Shown here: one piece after another, positions 34,745-43,284 of the stretch
How the letters are laid out: the number at the start of each line of letters is the position of its first letter
Numbering within the stretch: the first letter of the stretch is position 1
Assembly (NCBI RefSeq): GCF_008107625.1
Contig: NZ_SDKK01000014.1
Location: 106,466-155,690, forward strand
Reading direction: 5' to 3'
Length of the DNA: 49,225 nucleotides
Origin: Zoogloea oleivorans
GTDB taxonomy: Bacteria > Pseudomonadota > Gammaproteobacteria > Burkholderiales > Rhodocyclaceae
Translations under genes and position numbers: made by a program
Notes under the pieces: model-generated
Seen by the model: the letters and a program-made list of their open reading frames with translations, nothing else
The model's database searches: none
What the model was told of the DNA's origin: nothing

Positions 34745-35626
34745 TCAGGCGTGGGCGGGTTCGTGGTGGTGCGGGTGGCCATGGTTGGTGTGGGTATGGC
34801 TGTGGTCGTGCAGGTGTTCGGCTTCGGCGGCCTGGCGGTACTTGCAGCCGTCGCATTCCAGCAGTCCGCCTTCAGGCAGCTCGGCCCCGGTCACCTTGCT
34901 GTCGAGCAGCTCGAAAATGCCCTTGTCGAAGCCGAAGTGGGTGCCCAGTGCGAAGGCGATCTGCGGGTACTGGCCGCGCAGGCGTTCGACCTGGGCCTTG
35001 ATGCGCTCCATCAGTACGCCGGTGAACAGGTACACCGGCACCACGCAGATCTGCGTCATGCCCAGCCGGGCCTGGCGCTGGACGACGCTTTCGAGGCGTG
35101 GCCAGGTGACGCCGGTGAAGGCCAGGTCCACCAGCTCGAAATCGTTGTCCTCGAAGAGCCAGCGGGCCATCTTGGCCAGTTCGCCGTTGGCGCCGGCATC
35201 GGACGAGCCGCGACCGAGGAGGATCACGCCGGTGGTTTGCGGGTCGGGCACATGGAGTGCCTTCATCAGGCGGTCGAGCTGGCCTTGCAGCACCTTGAGG
35301 ATTTCGCGGCCCATGCCCAGGTGGCGGGTGCAGGAAAAGCGCACGCTTGGGTGACGGGCGCGGGCTTCCTCGATGGCGGCCGGCAGTTCCATCTTCACGT
35401 GGCCGGCGGCGTTGAGGATGAAGGGGATCACCAGCACCTGGCGAGCGTCGCGGGCGGCCCGGTCGAGGCCGCCGTCGAGCAGCACGTCGGCGTGTTCGAT
35501 GAAGCAGGTTTCGATGCGCCAGGCCGGGTGACGCTCGCGCCACTGGGCGGCGAAGTGGAGGATTTCGGTGTTGCCGTCCCGGTTGCGCGAGCCGTGGCCG
35601 ACCAGCAGGATGGAAGTGGTGTTCAT
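34745..35626 (-). CDS. cbiX: Sirohydrochlorin cobaltochelatase CbiX, long form with His-rich tail
   Basis: 293 residues. Two chelatase modules are present; the first starts ILLVGHGSRNRDGNTE, with the catalytic His, and the second TTGVILLGRGSSDAGAN. A CDGC motif with Cys258 and Cys261 fits the Fe-S-binding MxCxxC site known in the long CbiX of Bacillus megaterium. The last 23 residues hold 11 histidines (HLHDHSHTHTNHGHPHHHE), a probable metal store or delivery segment. It inserts Co into sirohydrochlorin. ATGA overlap with cobM upstream. Confidence 0.94.
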   Translation of the reverse strand: MNTTSILLVGHGSRNRDGNTEILHFAAQWRERHPAWRIETCFIEHADVLLDGGLDRAARDARQVLVIPFILNAAGHVKMELPAAIEEARARHPSVRFSCTRHLGMGREILKVLQGQLDRLMKALHVPDPQTTGVILLGRGSSDAGANGELAKMARWLFEDNDFELVDLAFTGVTWPRLESVVQRQARLGMTQICVVPVYLFTGVLMERIKAQVERLRGQYPQIAFALGTHFGFDKGIFELLDSKVTGAELPEGGLLECDGCKYRQAAEAEHLHDHSHTHTNHGHPHHHEPAHA

Positions 35627-36423
35627 GCGGGGTTCTCCGTGGGGATCGCCGAGGCCTTGCGGAAGCGGTGGCCGAAAGCAGGGTCGTAGAGCTTGGAGCG
35701 GGCGAGGGTGGGCCAGTCGGCGGCGCCCAGGGCGGGGCTGGCGATGATCATGGCCTGGCTGGCGATCTTCTCGGCCTGGCAGCGCTTCTTGATGTCGGCG
35801 AGGGTGCCGCGGACGACCTTCTCCTCGCCGGGCCAACTGGCCTTCTGCACCACCAGAATGGGCGCGTCCTCGGCCCAGCCGGCGGCGCGCAGGGCACGCT
35901 GCACCTCGTGGAGCATGGTGATCGACAGGAAGATGCACAGGGTCGTGCGGTGGGCGGCGAGGGCTTCCAGTTCCTCCCCCGGCGGCATGGGCGTGCGCCC
36001 GGCCACGCGGGTGAGGATCACCGTCTGCGTCACTTCCGGCAGGGTCAGGGTTTCGCCGGCCGCCGCCGCCGAGGCGAAGGCCGACGACACGCCTGGCACC
36101 ACCGCCCAGTCGATACCTGCTGCGCTGAGCGGCCGGGTCATCTCGACGAGGGCGCCGTACAGGCCGGGGTCGCCGGTCTGCAGGCGCACCACGGTGGCGT
36201 GGCGGGCGCACTGGTCGAGGAGCCAGAAGGTCATCTCCTCCAGCGTCATGTCCTTCGAGTCGCGGATTTCGCAGCCCGGAGGCGCGAACAGGGTCGCTGC
36301 CTGGCTGACCAGCGAACCGGCGTAGAGGATCGCGCCAGCCTCTTCAAGCAGGCGGCGACCCTTCACGGTGAGCAGCTCCGGGTCGCCCGGACCGGCGCCC
36401 ACGAACCAGACCTTGCCGGTCAT
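35623..36423 (-). CDS. cobM: Precorrin-4/cobalt-precorrin-4 C11-methyltransferase
   Basis: 266 residues. VWFVGAGPGDPELLTVKGRR, ILYAGSLVS, RLQTGDPGLYGAL and VPGVSSAFASAAAAGETLT are clear CobM/CbiF signatures. It adds the C11 methyl group. The C-terminal RSKLYDPAFGHRFRKA also matches the family. It begins three bases after the cbiM stop, and its stop overlaps the cbiX start (ATGA). Confidence 0.94.
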   Translation of the reverse strand: MTGKVWFVGAGPGDPELLTVKGRRLLEEAGAILYAGSLVSQAATLFAPPGCEIRDSKDMTLEEMTFWLLDQCARHATVVRLQTGDPGLYGALVEMTRPLSAAGIDWAVVPGVSSAFASAAAAGETLTLPEVTQTVILTRVAGRTPMPPGEELEALAAHRTTLCIFLSITMLHEVQRALRAAGWAEDAPILVVQKASWPGEEKVVRGTLADIKKRCQAEKIASQAMIIASPALGAADWPTLARSKLYDPAFGHRFRKASAIPTENPA

Positions 36424-36426
36424 GGC

Positions 36427-37053
36427 TCAGAGCGCCTGCGGCTGGAAGCAGTAGCGCACGGCGGCGCTGTCCTGCCGGCGGGCGAGGGCGTGCAGCACCA
36501 GCAGCGTGAATACTGGCTCGACGATCACGATGGCAGCGTAGGACGACGCGAAGCCCAGCCAGACCGACAGCGGTGTGGCGACTTCACCGATGGCCAGCCA
36601 GAAGCCGACCATCAGGGTCACGCCGCTGTAGAAAGCCGCGTCGAGCTTGAGGATGCTGCGCACGCTGGCCTTGCCCAGGCGCTGGCCGAAGGTGGCATGC
36701 ACCAGCACCAGCGGGAGGGCGAGGGACAGGGTATTGACGCCCAGGTGGACCAGATCGGTCGGCTCGAAGAGCAGGCCCTGGACGAGCAGGCCGAGGGCAA
36801 AACCGAACAGGGCCGGCACGAAGCCGAGGGCCAGGTAGATCGGCATGGCGCCGAGGAAGTGCAGCTCAGACGGACCCACCTTGAGGTGGAGGGCCTGCAT
36901 GAACAGCGTGAAGAACGCGGCTGCGATGAGGCTGCGGACGATCAGTTGCGGTTGCTTGAGGAGATGGACGGACTGGCTGCCGAGCAGCGTGACGGCTGCG
37001 ATGTTGGCGACGACGATTTTGGCACTGGCGACGTACCCCGGTTCGATGTGCAT
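36427..37053 (-). CDS. cbiM: CbiM-type cobalt uptake membrane protein
   Basis: 208 residues. The N-terminus MHIEPG is the CbiM hallmark, with the His used for metal binding. About six hydrophobic helices follow. LHFLGAMPIYLALGFVPALF and DLVHLGVNTLSLALPLVL are consistent with the family. CbiM is the substrate-specific part of energy-coupling factor cobalt transporters; CbiN, CbiQ and CbiO are not adjacent, so it either works alone or uses parts encoded elsewhere. First gene of the operon, about 225 bases after the riboswitch. Confidence 0.9.
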   Translation of the reverse strand: MHIEPGYVASAKIVVANIAAVTLLGSQSVHLLKQPQLIVRSLIAAAFFTLFMQALHLKVGPSELHFLGAMPIYLALGFVPALFGFALGLLVQGLLFEPTDLVHLGVNTLSLALPLVLVHATFGQRLGKASVRSILKLDAAFYSGVTLMVGFWLAIGEVATPLSVWLGFASSYAAIVIVEPVFTLLVLHALARRQDSAAVRYCFQPQAL

Positions 37054-37277
37054 TTTGCTTCCCTTCGTGGCGATTGGACGAAGTGCGGCAAGACATCGGG
37101 GCGCGTGCAGAAGCAGCGAAAAACGAACAAACGGACCGGTGGCCGGAAGGCCGGGCGAACGCAGACCAGCAGAGCGGGAACAGTTCCGGGAAAGGCAGCG
37201 GGAACGGGACGGACGTCAATGGTCGGGCAAGCCCATCGGTCGGCTCTGCCCACACCCCGGGGCCAATACCACACCAC

Positions 37278-37480
37278 AACGTCACAGGCCGGTCTTCTGG
37301 CTCGCCTTCATCCTCATCTGCCAACCTTCCCATGCAAAAGGCACAGTGGCGTGGAGCAGATTCGTCAGGCTTACAGCAGCGGGGGCTGCGTCGGAATGGT
37401 CAGGGAGAGCATGCTCCCGACGTCACCGAACTTCCCGTTTCACCTTCCCCGCAGAAGCGGAGTCGGCACCCGTAACGAGG
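37278..37480 (-). promoter_or_regulatory. Cobalamin riboswitch
   Basis: Read on the reverse strand, the element shows the conserved order of parts: GGTGCC near the 5' end, GGGAAGGTGAAACGGGAA, CGACGCAGCCCCCGCTGC, GCCACTGTGC, and the B12 box GCGAGCCAGAAGACCGGCC (37287-37305). This is a full aptamer. The expression platform should be in 37060-37278; I see GC-rich stems followed by GTTTGTTCGTTTTTCG at about 37112-37128, which may be a terminator, but I cannot prove it. Adenosylcobalamin would turn the operon down. Confidence 0.93.
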
Positions 37481-37483
37481 CGG

Positions 37484-37513
37484 AGTCTAACCGCAGCGTT
37501 CCCCCGGCTGCAA
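37484..37513 (-). promoter_or_regulatory. Promoter of the cobalamin operon
   Basis: On the reverse strand TTGCAG (37508-37513) and TAGACT (37484-37489) are separated by 18 bases, placing the transcript start a few bases before the riboswitch aptamer. Confidence 0.6.
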
Positions 37514-37678
37514 GCATTACGGTTGCGATGGCGTGCGGCCAGCGATTTTTTGGCAGGGGATCCCGTCGGGATTTATACCTGTCTTGGGATTGACCCCGGC
37601 GTGCTCTGGCGGAATACTTGCCGCCTGCGCAGTTTGTCTCTTTTTGATTATTTTCTGACGCTTCTTGATGCGGATTTT

Positions 37679-38668
37679 ATGACTTCTGCTTTTCCTGGCC
37701 CCCGCTTCTCCCCTGGCGTTTCAAGTGATGTTCCCGGCGCAGGGAAGGGCGATTCCCCAGAGCCTGCCGGTGCGCGGCCGGAGGTGCGGAATCTCGATGC
37801 CGAGGCCGCTGCCTTGCTGGCTGATATTGCTGCCTTCGACATTGAAGCGGCGCGCAAGCGGGTACAGCAGATCGATGCCCGATACACGGGAATGGGCGGG
37901 TCGAAGTCTGACTATCCGGAGGTGTCGTCGGGCGCAGATTTTCCGCCGGTTCGTGGCGTCGAGCAGCCCTGTGAACCCACTCCGGTCGCGGCACCGGCCG
38001 TTGAGCCGGTTTCGTTCGGCAGTCTGCTCGACCAGTTGAAGGACGAGGTCGCCAACCGCAAACAGCTGGAGGGCGATGCTTCCCGGCGTGGCGACGCGGC
38101 ACGCTCGGCCCTCGACCGCCAACTGCGGGCCGTATTCGATTATTTTCACGCGCTGACGAGCCAGCTCAACTACCTCAAGCCGCAGGTGGCCCGCCGCTAT
38201 TACTTTCTTGATTCCGACGATGCCTTTCGCAACCTGGCCTGGCTGGAGGGTTATTCGGATTTTCGTACCCAGGCTGCACAGGATGGCGGTTGTATCGAGC
38301 GGGTTACCCTCGGCTACACCCTCAAGGGCCCCGGCCAGCGTACCCTCGAACGGGCAGGCGGCGCCGTCGAGCGCTTGCGTCAGGTGCTCTTCGATCTGGG
38401 TCTCAAGTTCGAATGCCAGGAAAAGCGCAACCGCCAGAGGGAGCTGGAGCACGGCTCCTTCACGGTGATCGACGAGGTTAACGTGCAGGTCGTGTGGCGG
38501 GCCGATTTTGAAAACCGGACGGTGGTGGTGGAGTCCCGCAACCTGGAACGTCTTGGCTACGCCACCTGTACCCTGCCGCTCGAGTCCGTTTGCCCAGCCA
38601 TGCTCGACGAGTTCGGCCGGCTTGTGCTGGGGCGGGAAAACAGCTTCCGCTCATACGTGAGCCGCTGA
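37679..38668 (+). CDS. Conserved-looking hypothetical cytosolic protein
   Basis: 329 residues with no signal peptide or membrane helix, and no family I recognise. The first 120 residues are low-complexity and proline/alanine-rich. Then comes a coiled-coil-like stretch (LLDQLKDEVANRKQLEGDAS) and a compact C-terminal domain from about 145: FDYFHALTSQLNYLKPQVA, RYYFLDSDDAFRNLAW, then alternating strands such as VNVQVVWRADFENRTVVVE. I chose ATG 37679, the first after the riboswitch promoter region; a much longer open frame upstream has no support. Composition fits a real gene. It is convergent with the FAD dehydrogenase, five bases apart. Confidence 0.7.
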   Translation: MTSAFPGPRFSPGVSSDVPGAGKGDSPEPAGARPEVRNLDAEAAALLADIAAFDIEAARKRVQQIDARYTGMGGSKSDYPEVSSGADFPPVRGVEQPCEPTPVAAPAVEPVSFGSLLDQLKDEVANRKQLEGDASRRGDAARSALDRQLRAVFDYFHALTSQLNYLKPQVARRYYFLDSDDAFRNLAWLEGYSDFRTQAAQDGGCIERVTLGYTLKGPGQRTLERAGGAVERLRQVLFDLGLKFECQEKRNRQRELEHGSFTVIDEVNVQVVWRADFENRTVVVESRNLERLGYATCTLPLESVCPAMLDEFGRLVLGRENSFRSYVSR

Positions 38669-38673
38669 CTTGT

Positions 38674-40287
38674 TTACGACCCTTTGAGCAGTTCTGCGGC
38701 TACGGCCTCGGCAACCTTGATGCCGTCGACGCCCGCTGACAGGATCCCGCCCGCGTAGCCCGCGCCTTCACCGGCCGGGTAGAGGCCCTTCACGTTGAGG
38801 CTTTGGCAGTCTTCACCGCGGGTGATGCGCAGCGGCGAAGAGGTGCGTGTTTCAACGCCGGTGAGCACCGCGTCGTAGAGGTTGAAGCCCTTGATCTGCC
38901 GATCAAAGGCCGGCAGGGCTTCGCGCATGGCGGTGATGGCGTAGTCGGGCAGGGCCGTGGCCAGGTCGGTGAGGTGCACGCCGGGCTTGTAGGACGGCTC
39001 GACACTGCCCAATTCGGTGGATGCCTTGCCCTTCAGGAAGTCGCCGACCAACTGGCCTGGGGCTTCGTAGGTGCCGCCGCCAAGGACGAAGGCGTGGCTC
39101 TCGAGCTGGCGCTGGAATTCGACGCCGGCCAGCGGACCGCCCGGGTAATCGGCCGGCGTGATGCCGACGACGATGCCCGCGTTGGCGTTGCGCTCGTTGC
39201 GCGAATACTGGCTCATGCCGTTGGTGACGACCCGGTTGGGCTCGGAAGTGGCGGCCACCACCGTGCCGCCCGGGCACATGCAAAAGCTATATACCGAACG
39301 CCCGTTGGCGGCGTGGTGCACCAGCTTGTAGTCGGCCGCGCCGAGCAGCGGGTGGCCGGCGTGAGCGCCGAGGCGGGCCTTGTCGATGAGGCTTTGCGGG
39401 TGTTCGATGCGAAAGCCCACCGAGAAGGGCTTGGCTTCCATGAAAACGCCCTTTTCATGGAGCATCTCGAAGGTGTCGCGGGCGCTGTGGCCAAGGGCCA
39501 GCACCACGTGGTCGGTGCGGATCTCGTCGCCGCTGGCGGTCTTTACGCCGCGCACCTGACCGTCTTCGATCACGACTTCGGTGACGCGTTGCTGGAAGCG
39601 GATTTCCCCGCCCAACTGCTGGATTTCAGCACGCATGGCCTCGACCATCCCCACCAGCCGGAAGGTGCCGATGTGCGGCTTGGCCACGTAGAGGATCTCG
39701 GGGGGGGCACCCGCCTTGACGAACTCGGTGAGCACCTTGCGGCCGTAGTGTTTCGGGTCCTTGATCTGGCTGTACAGCTTGCCGTCCGAGAAGGTGCCGG
39801 CGCCGCCCTCGCCGAACTGCACGTTGGATTCGGGGTTGAGGGTGTTCTTGCGCCACAGGCCCCAGGTGTCCTGGGTGCGTTCGCGCACGGCCTTGCCGCG
39901 CTCCAGCACGATGGGCTTGAAGCCCATCTGGGCGAGGATCAGCGCCGCGAAGATGCCGCACGGGCCGAAGCCGATGACCACCGGGCGATGGTCGAAGTGC
40001 GGCGGGGCCGTGCCGATGAAGTGGTATTCGGTGTCCGGTGTGGCCTTGACGTGAATGTCGTCGGCGAACTTCCTGAGCAGCGCAGCCTCGTTCTTCACCG
40101 CCATGTCGATGATGTAGATGAAGGACAGGGAGTGGCTCTTGCGCGCGTCGTAGCTGCGCTTGAAGACGGTGAAGCTGATCAGTTCTTCGGCAGAAATGCC
40201 GAGGCGCTTGACGATGGCGGGGGCCAGGGCTTCGGCGGGGTGATCGAGGGGAAGGCGGAGTTCGGAGAGTCGCAGCATGGCGGTCAT
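38674..40287 (-). CDS. NAD(P)/FAD-dependent dehydrogenase (uncharacterised)
   Basis: 537 residues. The FAD-binding Rossmann motif GFGPCGIFAALILAQMGF lies near residue 105, followed by FGEGGAGTFSDGKLYSQ and a second glycine motif at the C-terminus, YPAGEGAGYAGGILSAG. A CMCPGG motif near residue 330 adds cysteines. The N-terminal 100 residues are an extra domain (FTVFKRSYDARKSHSLSFIY). This type of protein is widespread but its reaction is not established. ATG 40287 is used; ATG 40278 three codons on is equally possible. No clear pathway link to its neighbours. Confidence 0.88.
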   Translation of the reverse strand: MTAMLRLSELRLPLDHPAEALAPAIVKRLGISAEELISFTVFKRSYDARKSHSLSFIYIIDMAVKNEAALLRKFADDIHVKATPDTEYHFIGTAPPHFDHRPVVIGFGPCGIFAALILAQMGFKPIVLERGKAVRERTQDTWGLWRKNTLNPESNVQFGEGGAGTFSDGKLYSQIKDPKHYGRKVLTEFVKAGAPPEILYVAKPHIGTFRLVGMVEAMRAEIQQLGGEIRFQQRVTEVVIEDGQVRGVKTASGDEIRTDHVVLALGHSARDTFEMLHEKGVFMEAKPFSVGFRIEHPQSLIDKARLGAHAGHPLLGAADYKLVHHAANGRSVYSFCMCPGGTVVAATSEPNRVVTNGMSQYSRNERNANAGIVVGITPADYPGGPLAGVEFQRQLESHAFVLGGGTYEAPGQLVGDFLKGKASTELGSVEPSYKPGVHLTDLATALPDYAITAMREALPAFDRQIKGFNLYDAVLTGVETRTSSPLRITRGEDCQSLNVKGLYPAGEGAGYAGGILSAGVDGIKVAEAVAAELLKGS

Positions 40288-40422
40288 GGCGGGGTTTTGA
40301 TCCCGCAGATGGCGTTCGGGCCGTGATTTTAGCCGATCTCGGCGGGCTGGTCAGGGTGTGTGCAGCGGGGGCTAAGGTGTGTGACAGCCCCGAATGGGGC
40401 TGTCGTGAGCCTGGGGGCGGGC

Positions 40423-40770
40423 TTATGCGGGGATGGGCTCAAGTTGTGGAGCCAGCACGAGGCGGTTCACCTGGACAAGTTTCCCCATCTGGCGCGACAC
40501 GCTGTACTGGACACGGTCGCTCAGGCGGTCGATGACCCGGCGCATGTCGGACCCGAGCTCTTCCATGACGACGGAGCGATTCTTCATCTGGATCACGATC
40601 CGGCACAGCTTGTCGGCACCGCCGCGCGGCCCGTTGATGTCTGACATACGGACCGTAACCGACTGTACTGCATGACCGAAGCGCTCCAGTGCCGAGCGGA
40701 TGCGGCGGGCCGCGTGATTGCGCAGGTGCTTGGCGGAGGGCAGGCCCTTGGCCTTGATCTGGACTTCCAT
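40423..40770 (-). CDS. HPF/RaiA-type ribosome-associated factor
   Basis: 115 residues, short form without the long C-terminal tail. MEVQIKAKGLPSAKHLRNHA, then SVTVRMSDINGPRGGADK and RIVIQMKNRSVVMEE fit the beta-alpha-beta-beta-beta-alpha fold of HPF/YfiA proteins, which bind the small ribosomal subunit in the decoding region. The ATG at 40770 follows AAAGGAG at ideal distance, a strong signal. It is divergent from the nhaR-like gene. HPF and YfiA cannot be told apart by eye. Confidence 0.85.
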   Translation of the reverse strand: MEVQIKAKGLPSAKHLRNHAARRIRSALERFGHAVQSVTVRMSDINGPRGGADKLCRIVIQMKNRSVVMEELGSDMRRVIDRLSDRVQYSVSRQMGKLVQVNRLVLAPQLEPIPA

Positions 40771-40898
40771 GGTGACGTCTCCTTTGCGTTGCAGAGATTC
40801 CACTTTAGGTGTGTTCGATGTTGCGGTAAAGTCGTATTAAGATGATTGTTGGTTCGGTTTTTACGAAATAAATAATGCACTTGGCAGGGAGCCTGAGG

Positions 40899-41843
40899 AT
40901 GAACCTGAAGCACCTTTTCTATTTCTGGAAAACCGCCCGCAGCGGTGGTGTGGTGAGGGCCGGCGAGGCCCTCCATGTGACGCCCCAGACCATCAGCGGT
41001 CAGATTCGACTGCTTGAGGACAGCCTGGATACCCAGCTTTTTGCCCGTGACGGGCGTGCCCTGGAGCTGACGCCTGCTGGGCGGATGGCGATGGAGTACG
41101 CCGACGAGATGTTCTCCCTCAGTGCCGAGCTGGAGCAGGCCCTGCGCCATTACCCGAAGGGGCGGCCGGTGGAGTTCCGGGTGGGCGTGTCGGACGCAGT
41201 TCCCAAGTCGATCGCTTATCGCCTGCTGCGTCCGGCGGTGGACCCGGCGGATCCGGTGCGCATCATCTGCCGGGAGTGGCGACTGGACCGCTTGCTCACC
41301 GAGCTGGCGGTGCACAGGCTGGATCTGGTTATTGCCGATTCGCCCATCCCGCCGACGGTGGATGTGCGGGCCTATAACCATCGACTGGGTGAGTCGGGAC
41401 TGAGCTTCATTGCTGCCCGTTCGCTACTCGGCGACAAGGTACACGCCTTTCCGGCTTGCATGGGCGAACTGCCAACCTTGCTGCCGGGCGAGGATTCGGC
41501 GATCCGTCGCAAGTTCGAGGACTGGCTTGATCGCAAGCGTTTGCGGCCACGCATTGCCGGGGAGTTCGACGATACGGCGCTGATGACGGCCTTCGGACGG
41601 GCCGGTGTAGGAGCCTTTGCTGTGCCGACGGCCATCGAGCAGGAGATCCTTGGGACCGGCGACCTGGTTGTGCTGGGGCGGGCCGAGGAGGTGCGTATCG
41701 AGTATTACGCGATTTCGGTGGAGCGGCGACTGACTCATCCCTGTGTGCTGGCCATTTCGGCTGCCGCCAAGGCGGGCCTGGAGGCGATGGGAAGCGGTGG
41801 GGTGGTGCTGCCGGGGGACTCTGCGAATGAGTTGTCGGGATGA
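40899..41843 (+). CDS. nhaR: LysR-family regulator, NhaR type
   Basis: 314 residues. MNLKHLFYFWKTARSGGVV and ALHVTPQTISGQIRLLED, with the LysR winged helix at the N-terminus, match NhaR of E. coli closely. The rest is the LysR effector domain (RVGVSDAVPKSIAYRLL and the periplasmic-binding-like repeats). NhaR activates nhaA and other genes under sodium and alkaline stress. No nhaA lies next to it. ATG 40899 has GGGAG upstream; ATG 40875 would add eight residues. Confidence 0.9.
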   Translation: MNLKHLFYFWKTARSGGVVRAGEALHVTPQTISGQIRLLEDSLDTQLFARDGRALELTPAGRMAMEYADEMFSLSAELEQALRHYPKGRPVEFRVGVSDAVPKSIAYRLLRPAVDPADPVRIICREWRLDRLLTELAVHRLDLVIADSPIPPTVDVRAYNHRLGESGLSFIAARSLLGDKVHAFPACMGELPTLLPGEDSAIRRKFEDWLDRKRLRPRIAGEFDDTALMTAFGRAGVGAFAVPTAIEQEILGTGDLVVLGRAEEVRIEYYAISVERRLTHPCVLAISAAAKAGLEAMGSGGVVLPGDSANELSG

Positions 41844-41871
41844 CCGCGGGTCTTCCAGGGAAAGTCGCTTA

Positions 41872-41914
41872 AAAGCCCCTGCTTCGAACTTTGCGGTTCG
41901 TGCAGGGGCTTTAT
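41872..41914. terminator. Bidirectional terminator between nhaR and Tim44-like gene
   Basis: AAAAGCCCCTGC and GCAGGGGCTTTA enclose a 17-base loop in the gap between two converging genes, with A and T runs on either side. Confidence 0.85.
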
Positions 41915-41930
41915 AGTACTGCTCAGACGT

Positions 41931-42881
41931 TCAGACGACCTGTTGTACGCCGGCGACCAGCCAGCCGCCGTTGCCACTGCGCGGCTTGGTGAGATGCCAG
42001 ATCTCGTCGATGACTTCCGGCGAGGCGTTGGCTTCTTCCCGCAGCAGGCCGGTGAAACGGACGCTGACAATGTAACGGGTGGCCTCTTCGGCGACGTCAA
42101 GCACTTCGGCGTTGAGGGTGACCACATCGGTCTTGTCGGTGCCGGCGACTTGGTCCATCCAGCCCATCTTGATCTCGGCGAACATTTCCGGCGTGGTGTA
42201 TTCGCGGATGTCCTCGAGGTTGCGGGCATCGTTGGCTGCCTGCAGGCGGATGAAGTTCAGTTTGGCGTTGCGGACGAAGGCTTCTGCATCGAAGTCGGCA
42301 GGAATATTGCCGACCGCCGGTGCGACTGTGGCTGCGGCCACTGCGGCGCTTTCAAGTGGCGTTGCAGCAGCACTGCCGCCACCAAATGCCGGAGCCGACG
42401 TGGTTTCTGCAGGTGTCGGGGATGCCCCTGCCGCGGAGTACTGCATGCCACCCATTCCGGCCAGAGCCGGTTTCTGGGCTGCGGCACGGCGGCGCATGAA
42501 GAAGCCGATTACCAGCATGACGCCAACGGCGAGAAGGCCCATCATCATCATCGAAGCGAGTTCTTCACCGAAACCAAAGTGAGACGCGAGTGCGGCCAGA
42601 CCGATACCGGCGGCCAGACCGGCCAGGGGGCCCATCCAGGAGCGCTTGGGCTGGGCTGCCGGCGCGCCCGCAGCGGCTTGGGAGCGGGCGGGCACAGCGG
42701 CAGCTCCTGGTGCCTGGGCTGGGGTGGCCGGTGTGGCATTCGGTGACTTGGGCTGGCTCAGTTCCTGGCGCTGCATGCCCGAGGATTTGCCGGCGCCGAA
42801 GCGCTTCGCAGCCTCGGCATCGCTGGTCACAAGGGTAAAGCCCAGGGCCAGGGCGGCGGTCATCAGGGCAAAGGATTTCAT
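41931..42881 (-). CDS. Tim44-like domain membrane protein
   Basis: 316 residues. A signal-like start (MKSFALMTAALALGFTLV) is followed by an Ala/Pro-rich linker, a hydrophobic pair (near 87-104 and 112-127, MMMMGLLAVGVMLVIGFF), RRRAA and a second linker rich in Ala and Pro. The Tim44-like domain occupies about residues 200-316: FDAEAFVRNAKLNFIRLQAAND, then EYTTPEMFAEI and the C-terminal KPRSGNGGWLVAGVQQV. Bacterial members are inner-membrane proteins of unclear function. The start at 42881 gives the signal sequence. Confidence 0.88.
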   Translation of the reverse strand: MKSFALMTAALALGFTLVTSDAEAAKRFGAGKSSGMQRQELSQPKSPNATPATPAQAPGAAAVPARSQAAAGAPAAQPKRSWMGPLAGLAAGIGLAALASHFGFGEELASMMMMGLLAVGVMLVIGFFMRRRAAAQKPALAGMGGMQYSAAGASPTPAETTSAPAFGGGSAAATPLESAAVAAATVAPAVGNIPADFDAEAFVRNAKLNFIRLQAANDARNLEDIREYTTPEMFAEIKMGWMDQVAGTDKTDVVTLNAEVLDVAEEATRYIVSVRFTGLLREEANASPEVIDEIWHLTKPRSGNGGWLVAGVQQVV

Positions 42882-43249
42882 TCGTGTCTCCTGTCGTTTG
42901 AGAGTACTAGATTGTCAAGGATAGCTCCCTGAAGTGCTAAATAAAATCAGAATTGTTGGAAGGTTTGGTTCGTAAAAAGTTGAGTGTTGGGTGTGGGGGG
43001 GCTTGTTTTTTCAGTCCGCCATGTTGTGCATTCGGGCTGGGTCGGCGATCTGCAGTCGAGTCTGTGGGGTCAGAGCTTATTGGCTCAGCTGAAAGGCTGG
43101 CTGGCGGTCTGCGATCAGGCCAAATTCAGCACTGATGTATATACAAGCGGATTGAAACTGAGCCTGGAGTGCTGTTTTTTTGTGGGGCATTGACTCCTCG
43201 GAGATGCACACCGCGCAACGAACCCCGTCCTTCGTGCGGCGCAATAAAG
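42882..43249. other. Gene-free stretch upstream of the cbb3 operon
   Basis: It holds no open frame I would support; a 60-residue frame at 42953-43135 is cysteine-rich noise with no ribosome binding site. The right end carries the regulatory site of the cco operon; the left end should hold the Tim44-like gene's promoter. Confidence 0.5.
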
Positions 43250-43263
43250 TTGATCTGTGTCAA
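43250..43263 (+). promoter_or_regulatory. FNR/ANR-type box of the cco operon
   Basis: TTGATCTGTGTCAA is a one-mismatch copy of the FNR consensus TTGAT-N4-ATCAA. It lies about 103-116 bases before ccoN. Confidence 0.8.
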
Positions 43264-43284
43264 AATGTCGCCCTTATCGCGGCG

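Noticed and set aside
35668..37593. 641-codon forward open frame
   Set aside because: Antisense to cobM, cbiM and the riboswitch; histidine and glutamate-rich shadow.
42953..43135. 60-codon forward open frame upstream of ccoN
   Set aside because: No ribosome binding site, odd composition and no match to any pattern I know.
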